This document shows, piece by piece, positions 25,301 through 33,769 of a stretch of DNA of 64,000 nucleotides. The translations under genes and the position numbers were made by a program. Source of the stretch: Dipteris shenzhenensis (Eukaryota > Polypodiophyta > Polypodiopsida > Gleicheniales); NCBI GenBank assembly GCA_047967505.1, contig CM106538.1. One strand, written 5' to 3'. Each line of letters begins with the position of its first letter. The stretch's first letter is position 1. The notes beneath the pieces were generated by a model. The model ran no database searches and had not been told where the DNA came from. It saw only the letters and a program-made list of their open reading frames with translations.

Positions 25301-26163
25301 AGCATTCTTTGAATTAAAAAAACTTGCTGCAGTCTATTGCTCTCAAAGAAGCCATCGATGATTTAGAATGGCCAGGATCAAGCATTCAAATTACCATATG
25401 TCCCGAACCCCCAAGTGTGATGTTTAGGGGCGAGGGGCATGGAGATCTGCAGGTAGGCAAGCAGCTTTGGTAATTGTACTCTGTTGATGCTCTAGCCTTT
25501 ATTTCAGAGAAACAATACATTTTCTGTATGCGAAACAGTTAATTTTGTTCTAGGTTTTCTGTCTTTCAAACAGATCGATTTCCTTTACAATGCACAAGCG
25601 GATTTGTTCATTGCATTTCAATGTGATCGCCGTATCTCTTACAAGTGAGTTATAGCTCTTGAATCTGGTACATTTTTTTTCTAGGTGGACTCATTAAGGG
25701 CATGCTTGTGAAAATAGAAAGAACAAAAAGAAATAAAGAAGGGGCATGCCTGCTAAACTTTTAGGGCTTTTAGAGGGGTTTGAATCGCAAAGTTTGATAT
25801 TGGGGAGTTTACAATCTCAATAAAGGGCATAGGAAAAAGCGACCGGAGATCTGTATACTCTGGATTTATCTGGCATTCTTAAATCATTGTTTCTTTGAAC
25901 CTTTGTATGTCACTAGATACAAATACAAATTTTTACGAGCAACAACTGCAAGTATTCCTGGAAACATACTGAAGGATAACCGGGGAAGCAAGCTGACTAT
26001 AGGACGAATGGGCTTGTTGAAAGTTCAGCATTTGATTCCTGTTCGACTTACACCTGCGCAGCAACAGCAGATGGATCCTGCTAACAACCAGCAGCAAAGC
26101 CGTGTGTCGTACATTGAATTTTATGTGATGCCAGAAGAAGACGGTGATACAGAGGGCTCATAA
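1361..26163 (+). CDS. RAD1: RAD1, DNA-damage checkpoint clamp subunit (5'-partial)
   Basis: RAD1 is the PCNA-fold subunit of the RAD9-RAD1-HUS1 clamp, which is loaded at damaged DNA in the nucleus to activate checkpoint signalling. Exons are 1361-1450, 1718-1872, 25045-25168, 25333-25452, 25574-25644 and 25917-26163 (stop TAA). All internal junctions are GT-AG and phases agree throughout, giving 807 nt and 268 residues. Recognisable plant RAD1 segments in order are [113 protein letters not shown] and a [10 protein letters not shown] end. The codon split across the 23-kb intron (AA|G, Lys) is restored exactly. Family members are near 280-300 residues, so one short N-terminal exon is missing and should lie upstream of this window. 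No lesion is seen, so the gene looks functional. Confidence 0.93.
1877..3130. other. Intron sequence without recognised genes
   Basis: This stretch has several short ORFs on both strands that overlap each other and match nothing I recognise. A T/C-rich section lies near 2450-2550. I see no TIR, LTR pair or RNA gene. Confidence 0.5.
3136..4516 (-). mobile_element. Solo LTR, 1.38 kb
   Basis: The segment begins TGTTAGAAATG and ends ATTCCAACA, the TG...CA inverted ends of an LTR. It is flanked on both sides by CCAGA (3131-3135 and 4517-4521), a perfect 5-bp target duplication. There is no internal coding region and no second copy, so it fits an LTR-LTR recombination product. Minus orientation is suggested because its right end shares a CATATGGGGGCTTA-type stretch with the 5' end of the Copia-5 LTR. 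The inside is GC-rich, with repeated GGCCGAC/TGGTTGG words and CATGTGGCA words. Overlapping long ORFs here (3870-4567) reflect base composition, not genes. Confidence 0.75.
4522..4886. other. Short intron spacer between solo LTR and Copia-1
   Basis: No gene is visible. A short GA-rich stretch lies at about 4843-4858. It joins directly to 10849 once Copia-1 and one target-site copy are removed. Confidence 0.5.
4892..5130 (-). repeat. Copia-1 3' LTR
   Basis: It starts TGTAGGCTCA and ends GATGGCCTGCA, and is 239 bp long. It pairs with 10592-10843. It is adjacent to the polypurine tract on its right. Confidence 0.92.
5131..5141 (-). promoter_or_regulatory. Copia-1 polypurine tract
   Basis: AACCCCCCTCC on the plus strand is a purine run on the element's sense strand, immediately inside the 3' LTR, where plus-strand DNA synthesis would prime. 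Confidence 0.8.
5258..8069 (-). pseudogene. Copia-1 pol: integrase, reverse transcriptase, RNase H
   Basis: The integrase zinc module reads [11 protein letters not shown] ... [10 protein letters not shown] just below 8067. The core follows with [10 protein letters not shown], then TPQHN-like and [13 protein letters not shown] blocks (about 7740-7400). RT motifs are [33 protein letters not shown] and YVDDMLI (6497-6190). RNase H has [11 protein letters not shown] and [13 protein letters not shown] (about 5720-5590) and runs to a stop at 5258. Lesions include a TAG at 8067-8069, frameshifts near 7480, 6715 and 5490, and a 24-bp tandem duplication that doubles the catalytic YVDD segment (6187-6234). 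It cannot make an intact polyprotein. Confidence 0.9.
6187..6234. repeat. 24-bp tandem duplication across the RT YVDD motif
   Basis: Two exact 24-bp units (6187-6210 and 6211-6234) encode YVDDMLIL twice in a row. The duplication is in frame, so it would place a second copy of the catalytic strand-turn in the RT palm. Confidence 0.95.
8070..9537 (-). pseudogene. Copia-1 gag, zinc knuckle and protease
   Basis: The likely gag start is ATG at 9537 ([20 protein letters not shown], then [13 protein letters not shown]), the usual N-terminal copia gag block. Frameshifts occur near 9340, 9080 and 8900. A zinc knuckle [14 protein letters not shown] has a TAG stop (8679-8681) at x. The reading frame continues past it without change, so the stop is a point lesion. 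The protease motif [14 protein letters not shown] keeps the catalytic DSG. The frame then runs to a further TAG at 8067, directly ahead of the integrase. Confidence 0.85.
10579..10590 (-). promoter_or_regulatory. Copia-1 primer-binding site
   Basis: TGGTATCAGAGC on the minus strand is the complement of the 3' end of plant initiator tRNA-Met. It lies one base from the 5' LTR, which fixes the element's orientation. Confidence 0.92.
10592..10843 (-). repeat. Copia-1 5' LTR
   Basis: It is 252 bp, starts TGTAGGCTCA and ends GATGGCCTACA. It carries about 14 extra bases near 10658-10672 compared with the other LTR. Confidence 0.92.
11310..11477 (+). pseudogene. Older copia RT, part 1 (split by Copia-2)
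   Basis: On the plus strand a broken frame gives an AVAANYKW-like stretch and then [16 protein letters not shown] and a KRTM end. This is the copia RT segment that normally precedes [15 protein letters not shown], and that segment resumes exactly at 18718 after Copia-2 and one target-site copy are removed. Upstream integrase and gag of this copy are not recognisable. Confidence 0.8.
11478..11734 (-). repeat. Copia-2 3' LTR
   Basis: It starts TGACAAAATATG and ends CTCTCAACA. On the minus strand it holds a TATAAA box (plus 11638-11643) followed by a short TTAGGG-type telomere-like run (plus 11603-11624). A CCTTCCCTC polypurine tract follows at 11735. Confidence 0.95.
11813..14681 (-). pseudogene. 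Copia-2 pol: integrase, RT, RNase H
   Basis: The GAG-pre-integrase/zinc region contains [10 protein letters not shown] ... [11 protein letters not shown]. The second zinc-binding His (normally in a GH pair) is Tyr. The core follows with [23 protein letters not shown] and MRSDRG. A frameshift and a TAG (13988-13990) in the normally conserved TPQQN box break it near 14060-13988. From 13933 the frame resumes with [42 protein letters not shown] and [10 protein letters not shown]. Then come [23 protein letters not shown], and RNase H with [35 protein letters not shown] and [15 protein letters not shown]. The last block ends at a stop at 11813-11815. Frameshifts lie near 12960 and 12030. Confidence 0.92.
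14691..16087 (-). pseudogene. Copia-2 gag, zinc knuckle and protease
   Basis: Gag likely starts at ATG 16087 ([20 protein letters not shown] ... [11 protein letters not shown]), followed by a TAG at 15989-15991 with the frame continuing (DKWEYVDGS). A Ser/Thr/Pro-rich stretch and the conserved [19 protein letters not shown] / [12 protein letters not shown] block come next. Near 15180-15140 is a [14 protein letters not shown] zinc knuckle. Protease has [17 protein letters not shown] with an intact DSG. A TAA at 14691-14693 interrupts the frame before [17 protein letters not shown] 53-bp tandem duplication (14900-15005) throws gag and protease out of frame. Confidence 0.88.
14900..15005. repeat. 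53-bp tandem duplication in Copia-2
   Basis: Two 53-bp units (14900-14952, 14953-15005) differ at one base. Because 53 is not a multiple of three, the duplication shifts the reading frame between zinc knuckle and protease. Confidence 0.93.
16960..17230. promoter_or_regulatory. Cluster of TGACGTGGCA words in the Copia-2 leader
   Basis: Around eight or nine near-copies of TGACGTGG(CA) or its complement CCACGTGT/CCACG lie within about 270 bp. ACGT-core words of this type are known plant bZIP targets (G-box, ABRE and the UPRE TGACGTGG). A regulatory role here is inferred from the motif only. Confidence 0.45.
18444..18455 (-). promoter_or_regulatory. Copia-2 primer-binding site
   Basis: TGGTATCAGAGC on the minus strand directly abuts the 5' LTR and is complementary to initiator tRNA-Met. 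Confidence 0.93.
18456..18712 (-). repeat. Copia-2 5' LTR
   Basis: It is 257 bp and differs from the 3' LTR at two sites (CCC versus CCT before TTTAGGG, and TTGACC versus TTGAGC). The telomere-like run is at 18580-18601. Confidence 0.95.
18713..19200 (+). pseudogene. Older copia RT, part 2
   Basis: It resumes at the Copia-2 insertion point with [15 protein letters not shown], then [17 protein letters not shown] and ILYVDDLIL. After a frameshift it gives [13 protein letters not shown] and a TPMEVGSKLS-like segment, ending near 19200. It is the C-terminal half of the RT begun at 11310. RNase H and an LTR for this copy are not recognised. Confidence 0.85.
19201..25040. other. Right part of the RAD1 intron, mostly unrecognised
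   Basis: A GC-rich, LTR-like stretch with GGCCGAC words lies at 19550-20050 and recalls the solo LTR, but no ends or target duplication are visible. CT/C-rich tracts occur at 20473-20504 and 21849-21877, both following a TTAATAAAC word. ORFs at 23501-23818 and 23910-24131 (minus) match nothing I can name. No intact gene is seen. Confidence 0.5.
20990..21130 (+). pseudogene. Possible LINE RT zinc-finger scrap
   Basis: From about 21050 the plus strand reads [18 protein letters not shown] then EYFAFECL. This recalls the CxxC...H-F-x-x-C zinc segment (zf-RVT) that follows plant LINE reverse transcriptases, with the usual His replaced. Nothing else of a LINE is readable here, so the call is weak. 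Confidence 0.3.
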
Positions 26164-26557
26164 ATGCCTTTCCTTTTTTACTGAGAGGAGCCTTCCATCT
26201 GGGTATCCAAATATGTCACTTGAATTTATATCCTTTTTACTTGGCCAGCACTAGAGAGTTTTATGAAACTCTAAAATCCTACGAAGCCATGTGGCACCAT
26301 CTAAGTCGTTAGATCAACTGGCCTATTATTAGCTACTTACAATATACTTAGCAGCTGGCCAAGCATTCTAGTTAAATGTATAACATGGTGATGGGATGGC
26401 CTGTACAAACTTTCCTTGTCTTATTTGTCGTGTACTTGTATAATATTGTAACTTTTTGAAGAACAGATTTTAAAGGGTTTCATTTTGCGAGAAAAGTTGT
26501 AATGTTTAAAGTGGTTATTATGGGCAACTTGATGTAAACCTTTGCAAAGGGGAAAAT

Positions 26558-26821
26558 TGTTGTGGGCAAATTGAATGTAACTATGGAACACATGAGTGTG
26601 TATGTGGACGTGTGTATCTAGAGTTGATAAGTCATAGTCAATGGATGCTGGAGAGTTGGCTAAGTCTAACAGCTGATCTCATCCATGATGTCAAGAGCTT
26701 TTGTACTTGCCTCTATAAAAGGCTCTTCTATTTGAATAAAGATATCATTCTTGTGTGCTACGATGTTCTTCATATTCTACCCACCTTGAGCTCTCCCACT
26801 CCTCACCCACCAACTCCAACA
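26558..26821 (+). repeat. Copia-3 5' LTR
   Basis: It starts TGTTGTGGGCAAATTG and ends AACTCCAACA (264 bp). A TATAAAAGGCTC promoter-like box lies at about 26715, followed by AATAAAG. Confidence 0.85.
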
Positions 26822-26823
26822 GT

Positions 26824-26835
26824 TGATATCAGAGC
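26824..26835 (+). promoter_or_regulatory. Copia-3 primer-binding site, one mismatch
   Basis: TGATATCAGAGC sits two bases after the LTR. The canonical plant copia site is TGGTATCAGAGC, so one G has become A. Confidence 0.8.
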
Positions 26836-27656
26836 TTGTGCATCCCCCTTGAGCCCACGTGGACATCTTCTTCTCCACTGCCCTCTTCTTCTTGCAATTT
26901 CTCCCCTTTCTTGCTTGAGCTAGTTCTCCCACCTCGGAGCTCCATTGCCCACCAAACTTAGGCAGGCTTTTACCCTCCAATAGGCAACTTTACCATTCAG
27001 AGGAATTAGAGAGATATCCTCTACTGTGTGCGCTGCCTCACTTTGTCTCTGACAACTTTTTCAATATTTTGGGCTGTACACAACGAATCAGTCTAATTCC
27101 TTTTAGCCATGCATGGAGCTTACTAAGAGCTAGCTTATATCCCAATTTGAGCTCAAATGGCTCACGGGTTGAGGAGAAATGGATGAAAAACATGTTGCCC
27201 TTCATGAGCCTGGCTATGGCGACCTAACACGGCATTTCACCTCTCCTTTGCTGTGCTTATTCTCTGCTGAAAAGGCTTTCTTTTGGCATAAAAAGCCCCT
27301 TGAATGGTTCTCATATTGTGGAGAAATCAGTCCTCCAACTTTCTACTATTTTGGTGAAGATTTTTTATAGCTTTGGGAAGTGTAATGCTTGCAATGAGTG
27401 AAAATATGTGTTAAGGATTATGCATTAACTTTAAGCTTGCAGTTTTAAAAGCATGGAAACATTTCAAGAGACTAGATCCTCTCATGGCTTCCTCTTTTTG
27501 CATTGAAGATGCAAATCGATGACTTTCTTTGACTATACATATTTTTACTATTTTCAAGAGGAGCATTTTCTTGACCACTCAGCCCCAACATTTCTGCATC
27601 AGAAAATCAGTTTGTAAGGGATTAGACATTGCTGTATTACAGTAAGATCTTCCCCT

Positions 27657-28142
27657 ATGGCGAATTCAACAAAGCTAGGCAAATTTGATGGGAATCCTTT
27701 TCACAATTGGCAGACCAAGGTAAAGTTCACTCTTGAGGAAGGGACTTTGGAACATTACAAATGGCAAAGAGTAGAAACTAGCCACACGAGAGCAAAAGAA
27801 ATATGGATAGGGAAAGATGAGAAGGCTCTTGGAATTATTGCTTTTGGATTAAGTGAAGAATTCATCCATCACATCGATGAAAAAGACACGTCCTTCGAGG
27901 CCTGGGAAGAATTGGAGAAATTTTTTGACACACAAGCCAAAAGTTTCAAGATTAGCCTCATGCAGTTCTTTGAATTGAACTTAAACAAAGGTGAATCTCT
28001 TGCTACATATCTCAATCAAATGAAGAGTTTGACTACTCAACTCGCAAGAGTCAAAGTAAATATGGATAAAGATGAGTGTATATCAATTTTATTAAAGAGT
28101 CTACCGCAGGAAGACTATGTAACATTTTACAACACTTACTAA
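27657..28142 (+). CDS. Copia-3 Gag (capsid) ORF
   Basis: This 161-residue open frame begins MANSTKLGKFDGNPFHNWQ, the usual copia gag start with a W in the F-x-x-W position. It contains FEAWEELEKFF, LMQFFELNLNKGESLATYL and a KDECISILLKSLPQEDY segment typical of UBN2-type gag. The frame stops at 28140. A frame-shifted continuation carries a zinc knuckle near 28295-28340 (RYCGKLGHFEKDC) in which the first Cys is Gly. Gag would form the particle shell. No pol follows, so any mobility would depend on another element's enzymes. Confidence 0.8.
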   Translation: MANSTKLGKFDGNPFHNWQTKVKFTLEEGTLEHYKWQRVETSHTRAKEIWIGKDEKALGIIAFGLSEEFIHHIDEKDTSFEAWEELEKFFDTQAKSFKISLMQFFELNLNKGESLATYLNQMKSLTTQLARVKVNMDKDECISILLKSLPQEDYVTFYNTY

Positions 28143-28796
28143 TCTCCTTGCTCCAAAGCTCATGGATATTGTTGGCTCACTCATGGAAAAAGAAAAGAAG
28201 ATCAAGCAATAGCAAGGATATCATTATAATGAAGCTTATTTCACCGAGAAGACATCCAAAGGATCAACATCGAAGGTCTTCTCCAAGGATAAAAGCAAGG
28301 GTCGTTATTGTGGAAAACTAGGCCATTTTGAGAAGGATTGCTTAACTTAAAAAAAGGCTTTTTGCAAACCTTGTTGAAGACAATGAAGATGAAGAAGAAA
28401 AGGTATTGAGGCTACATAGGGGGCCAATTTTATCGAACATGAATGGGCTTTTGAAAGCTGAGTGTGTTGGAATAATGGTTCTCTGCCTTGGGTAGTCCCC
28501 CTAAAATGATTGTATTGCTTTGGGTAAGAGTGTGAGTTTGTCTTGTTTTGAGTAATTCAAAGTGTCTAGGGCTACTCCTAGTCATCTTGCCAAAGAAACC
28601 CCAAGGGTATTGGAAACCAAGATACCAAATTCAGATTGAGATCATATTGGGGTGAGGACGCCCAAATAAGTCTACTGGCGATGCAACTAGAGTGAGTGCC
28701 AAGTTGGGATCATGAGTGTTGTCACTACAGGTGGGCAAGCCATGAAGTTTCCCATGGACTATTGCTAGGGTTTAAGCCATCAATTTGAGGGGGGTA

Positions 28797-29029
28797 TGTT
28801 GGGCAAATTGATGTAATTAGGATATGGGACATATGAGTGTGTATGTGGACGTGTGTGTATCTAGATTTGATAAGTCATAGTCAATGGACGGTGGAGAGTT
28901 GTACTAGCTGATCTCAAGAGCTTTTGTACTTTCTATATAAGGCTTTTCTACTACCCTTCTTGTGTGCTACTATGTTCTTCACATTCTGCCCGCCTTGAGC
29001 TCTCCACTTCTCATCCATTAACTCTAACA
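28797..29029 (+). repeat. Copia-3 3' LTR
   Basis: It starts TGTTGGGCAAATTG and ends AACTCTAACA (233 bp), preceded by a TTTGAGGGGGG polypurine tract. It is about 30 bp shorter than the 5' LTR because of small deletions, so the insertion is not recent. Confidence 0.85.
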
Positions 29030-31615
29030 AAAAATTAGTTAAATATTTCCAGCAAGGGAGAAAATTAAACTTGGACATCATGCGTACTTTCAATTAGATA
29101 CTGAAAGCGAATCGAATTGGTTCCATGTGATTTTGGTTGAATCATAGTTGTATTCGTTCTTCACTTTTATGGCCCTCATGATAGAATTACCTCACGCTCG
29201 ATATTTCCTGTTCTTTTGGGCATTAGTCACTCACAGGTTCACAAACAAAAAGTGGCAATTTTTTTGGAAGTATTTTATATCCATGAAAAATGTATGTGCT
29301 AGCATATTGTAGTACCCTAAGCATTTGTGAGTGTCTTAAAGCATCTAGTCAAATGAGTCATGTATTGAGACCTATACAATAAAAATAAAAAATATTTTGA
29401 ATGAAGTAAAGCTGCGTACAAATTAGACATAGTAGCAATCTCCTAGGAGAATTTAGGACAATTGTAAGAGACACAACCTAGCTTATCACCCTTATGTTCA
29501 TTAAACTTAGAACACGTTACAAATGATGGGTTTGCCTTGGTAAGTTTGAGACTGTAAAAGGACTTGGCTTCCATTTGGGTTGAGAGCAACACCTTTCTTG
29601 CATAAGGATGTATTATTTCTCACTTGCCATACATATCCTCCAACAACAGACCAAATAGTTTTTGAATTTGAGGACATGCCACACATCTTTTGAAATTCCA
29701 TGTCTCCAAGAGCTCATGACATTGAACCTTGCACCCTTGAGCCAGCTGGTCAATTGATTCCATATTCCTCTTAGATAGGGGTTCCTCTGCATGGGAATAA
29801 CCAGCACACCTAGATACTATAGCAGGGCACTTAATGAAGGACATATTGTTGCCACATCTACATGAACACAAGCTTTTAGGGCTACCAACCTTGTATACTA
29901 GCATAATATGTTAATGCCTTCAAATTTTATAGTGTGAGGATGGGGATTCTTTGCTCTCCTAGCTAGGAGGGACCATGGAAGCCCTGAGATTTGAACCCAC
30001 TGAGGCAAGAAAGGTATGGTTTCTTTCCTTGGGGGCACTATACTCACTAAATCTAGGTTGTCGGAACACAAGCAAAGTTGTATGATTGAGTTATGGGGGG
30101 TGGGGATATCATAAGGGGCAATGCTTATGCCTTCGAACAAGAAAGTAGAACACTATTACAACCTTAACTATAATATAGAATAGAGGCTTAAGGGATGTAA
30201 AGACATGACCTAAGGCTATATATTGGCATTAGGAATTTGGGATATGCACATTGAATGATCATTATGCTTGGATATTTTGGAGCTTGTCCATAGGCATGGC
30301 ATGCCTTCCTTGTGCGAAGGCGGTATCTATGGTATGGAACATAATATCTATTGAGCTAAGATCAGGCCATGGATTTTAGTGACCTCTTATGCTTGGGGAT
30401 AGGGGCTCTATGGTTGGGTGGTGAGGTGTTTTATATGGATTGTTTCTTTTTTGTAGACAATTATTGTTAGTTGACTCAGATTGAAATTGTCTCAATCCTA
30501 TTAGAGTAAGTCTACTAAGTGAAAGGAAGTGGGAAAAGGAGAGTTGTCCGTTTTGAGTGGTTGACTCTTTTTGGTTGTATTGTCAAAATACTCTACTTGA
30601 AAAAATTGCAAACTTTGTCTTTTTGTCAAGGTTTTATGATGGAAAAGGCTTCTTTCATGTTGAGCATTGGATCCGGATAGGTCTCTTTAGAAGATGGGAG
30701 AACACAATGATCATGGTGCGCTTGGAAAGAGAGAAGAGCATACTGTCAAATCCTAAAAGCTATGGTTGCAATCTTTTTGAAATGCAAGCTATCCGTGTTT
30801 ATTACAAAGTCCGCAAAAACTCAACTTTTGAGATAGACTGCAAACATTCAGCAGTCAAAATTTTCTCTACCTTGCATGACATAGTATTTAGACCCTTGGT
30901 ACATTGCATGAATTTATTGTGATGTTGGTTGTGTGCACTGAAAATGGATGCTATAAAAAGGATCACACTTGTGGGGTAAGCACAGTACTATTACTCATAT
31001 TAAAAGTACTGTTGGGACTTGCTCAAGAAACTACTAACCGGTCATTGCCACACTATTGATTATAGTTTGAATCTTATCATTCTATGATAGAGAAAATATA
31101 TCTCTTGTAATATTTCTATTAGTAATGAGTGTGACTGTTCAAGAGTTGAAGCTTGTTGTTTGGGATAGTTAATGAAACCATGTGTATTGGACGTTAGACG
31201 CATCCTGAGCATGACAACGTGTGTATTTTGAACTTTGAAGGATGGTGGATTTTTGCTACACATCTCATGGGGTCAAAATACTTTTTCCGATAAAGACCTT
31301 ACGGCATTGTGGTAGTTTTGTCTAACATGTGGTGAATTTCTTGAGATCTGTCAAACATCTGGCATTCTTGTATGCTAAGGCCTTATGACATTGTGGCAGT
31401 TTTGTTGCAAATGGGAATTTCAATTCCAAGGTGGCATGTGGCCCCTTGCCTTTTTTCCCGCATTTTTTCCCCACAAAACTAGAGAGCTCTTGAGGCCAAT
31501 GGTTTTGTGGGAGAAAAGACTATGAAGTGATTGAGGATTGAAAATGACATAGAGTCCATATGTAATCAAACATTATGATATTTACCATCATGAATTTGTT
31601 TAAAAACCCTATTCA
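29030..31615. other. No recognised gene
   Basis: AT-rich DNA. The longest frames (29507-29904 minus, 29898-30140 minus, 30557-30922 plus, the last 121 residues) show no motif I know. A TTA(C/T)GGCATTGTGG(T/C)AGTTTTG phrase occurs twice near 31300 and 31390. Confidence 0.4.
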
Positions 31616-31782
31616 CACCATGTCATTTATAGATTAAGTTTGCTTATTACGAATTCTAGTGGTTGGTGACAAGGCAACCAAGTCATCATTTGATGCAACT
31701 CACCATGTCATATGGTTTATGTTTGCTTATTAAGAGTTATGGTGGTTGGTGACTTGGCAACCAACTCAACATTGATGCAACC
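31616..31782. repeat. Two-copy tandem repeat, about 85 bp
   Basis: Units start at 31616 and 31701, both with CACCATGTCAT. Both share TTTGCTTATTA and GTGGTTGGTGAC then GGCAACCAA, ending with TTGATGCAAC. Confidence 0.8.
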
Positions 31783-31917
31783 TCTGACATGGCAGCTAGC
31801 TCGACATCTAGTACATCATTTACAATTGTCCACCCAATTGTGATAAAGTAATGGGTGGCGTTTGAAGGGGAGCCAAAAACAAATGATGAAACTTAGAGCC
31901 TTTTCTACACAATCTTA

Positions 31918-32715
31918 TAAGGAGCTTCCTTTAACAACCTTTTGGATAGTCTTTCTTCCTTGTAATAATCAATGTTGTCTGTGGTCTCCATTTGCTTTTG
32001 ATATAGTTGTTGTGTGGATGTACTTCATGTCCCTAATCATACTTCGTAGCATTCTCTAAGGAAAATTCAATGATAGGAAATATTACAATTGTAACAACAT
32101 TGGGCTTATTACAAAATTTTATGTAGCACCAAAAGCCAACAATTTCAAAATGTGCCTAGATAAAAAAGCAAATGATATGTCTGATGATTGATGCATACTA
32201 GGAGCAAAATGGGTCAATGGACCTCATTCATGCCCTTATTTAAACAACATCTATCTTCCTATTGCAACAAAGATAATAAAGGCATTCAAGTATTATAACT
32301 CGATTAAAGATGTGTTCCAACACTAAAACTTCCCCTAATTTCAAAGTCCCCAATTGATTCATATGTGGAAATAATATAGCCTCATACTTTTCCACTTATA
32401 TGCAGATACTTGAAGTTCAATGTTCACAATATCAATATTTCAACTATGTCGAGGATTTTTTTTGATGGTGTGATTGCCTTTTAGGTGCTGAAGCTATTTG
32501 TGACTTGAGCCCCCCCCACGAGCGGAGCTTCCTTTGATGACCTTTTTGATAGGCTTTCTCCCTTGTAAGCATCACTGTTGTCTATAGTCTTGCTTTTGAT
32601 GTGTAGATACACTTGAAGTACACTGTTCACAATATCAAATTTTGGACTATGCTAAGGAGTTCTTTAATGGGAGGGATTGGATTTCAGGTGTAGTAGCTCT
32701 TTGTGACTTGAGATG
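31918..32715. repeat. Diverged duplicated segments
   Basis: A GGAGCTTCCTTT...CCTTGTAA...TGTTGTCT segment occurs at about 31920 and 32523. A second block (ACTTGAAGT...GTTCACAATATCAA...TTTGTGACTTGAG) occurs at about 32408-32515 and 32608-32713. No coding sense is seen. The layout suggests remains of a locally duplicated unit. Confidence 0.6.
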
Positions 32716-32889
32716 TAGATGTACAACACACATGCTTTAAAAAGAAATTTGCGAATTTCTACATTTGAAATATTCATCTTTTCTTGTGACCCATTTTGAT
32801 GTCATATTCTATAGTGTGTATATAAATTGCATTGTAGCAAGCTTGTTCAAATAAGAATTTGATAGGCTCTTTTGAATTGTATAATGGGG

Positions 32890-33769
32890 AGCTTGGGAAC
32901 TCTGTTGTTGCATTTTACAATGCCATTCTCTTGATTGATGCACTTGCATGTTAATTCTCTTTTGATGTCGTGATATCCATATAAATTGTTAAGCTTGTGA
33001 GATTCATACTTACCATCATTGTCACAACTTAATGTTGATATGTTTGCCAATTCATTTCTTGATAAGGAGTTTAAAAAATTGAAACTTTGAAAATTCTTCC
33101 AAGAAATAAATCTAGGTTTTCCTAAAGAAGCCATCAATGAAAGTGATATAGTAAATTTTTTTGCCAAGTGATTGATACTAGGCTTAGCCCCCCAAATGTT
33201 ATTGTGCACTAATATAAGGACATCTATGATCAATTCTTTGGATTGAGGAAAAGGATTTCTATCCATGTAAAAAGAAGATTCATATATCTTGATCTAGACA
33301 CTACAATTGTGATAGTCCTTGGACTATATTATCCAGCTTCATGACATAGAGTGTTTATACTATTTTTACCAAAGAATGATTATTGTAGTTTGATTACTAG
33401 ATAGTGCAATGTTTTTTGGTGTGAGGGAAAATCAATCCTTCGGCAACAAGGTCATTTTTTTTTGAGACTAACTTCACTAGTCAAGACTCCTTTTCTTATT
33501 GAATAAGATGTCATAGTTATTATCAAACCATCATTGACAATGCATTCTGAGTCAAGTCCATAACATGCAAAACGTCACTAATGACCCTGATTTGGCCAAA
33601 ATACTTTGAATAAGACCATTAGTGACAAACATATGCTCCTCGAGATTTTGATTAATTTGCAGTATTGAAAGCCACTCTTCATGGCTGTCATATGTGCAGT
33701 GCCACTAGAATCTACTAGCCATTCTAGTAGTTCATGTTGCTTAGGTTCATGATTTATTCTCATCATCAA
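32890..33769 (-). pseudogene. Decayed copia protease and integrase
   Basis: The protease end reads EWLVDSSGTAHMT (from about 33720), an altered form of the WxxDSGAxxHMT copia protease box. Farther along the minus strand, 33290-32900 gives NPFPQSKE, a LVHNNIWGAKPS stretch in place of LxHxDxWGP, a CDNDGKYES stretch in place of SDNGGEY, and a QENGIVKCNNR end in place of QQNGIVERKNR. The catalytic Asp of the first integrase motif is lost. No LTRs were found. It is much older than the other copies. Confidence 0.72.

Larger units (their letters stand above)
26558..29029 (+). mobile_element. Copia-3, gag-only LTR element (TR-GAG-like)
   Basis: The element is 2,472 bp with LTRs at 26558-26821 and 28797-29029, a degenerate initiator-Met primer site and a polypurine tract. 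The interior (1,975 bp) encodes only a copia-type gag and a damaged zinc knuckle. No protease, integrase or RT is present. It begins about 395 bp past the RAD1 stop codon, in the same orientation. The flank AAAAT on the left and AAAAA(T) on the right may be an imperfect target duplication. The architecture matches non-autonomous elements that supply only Gag. Alternatively it is an internal deletion of a full copia. Confidence 0.82.
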
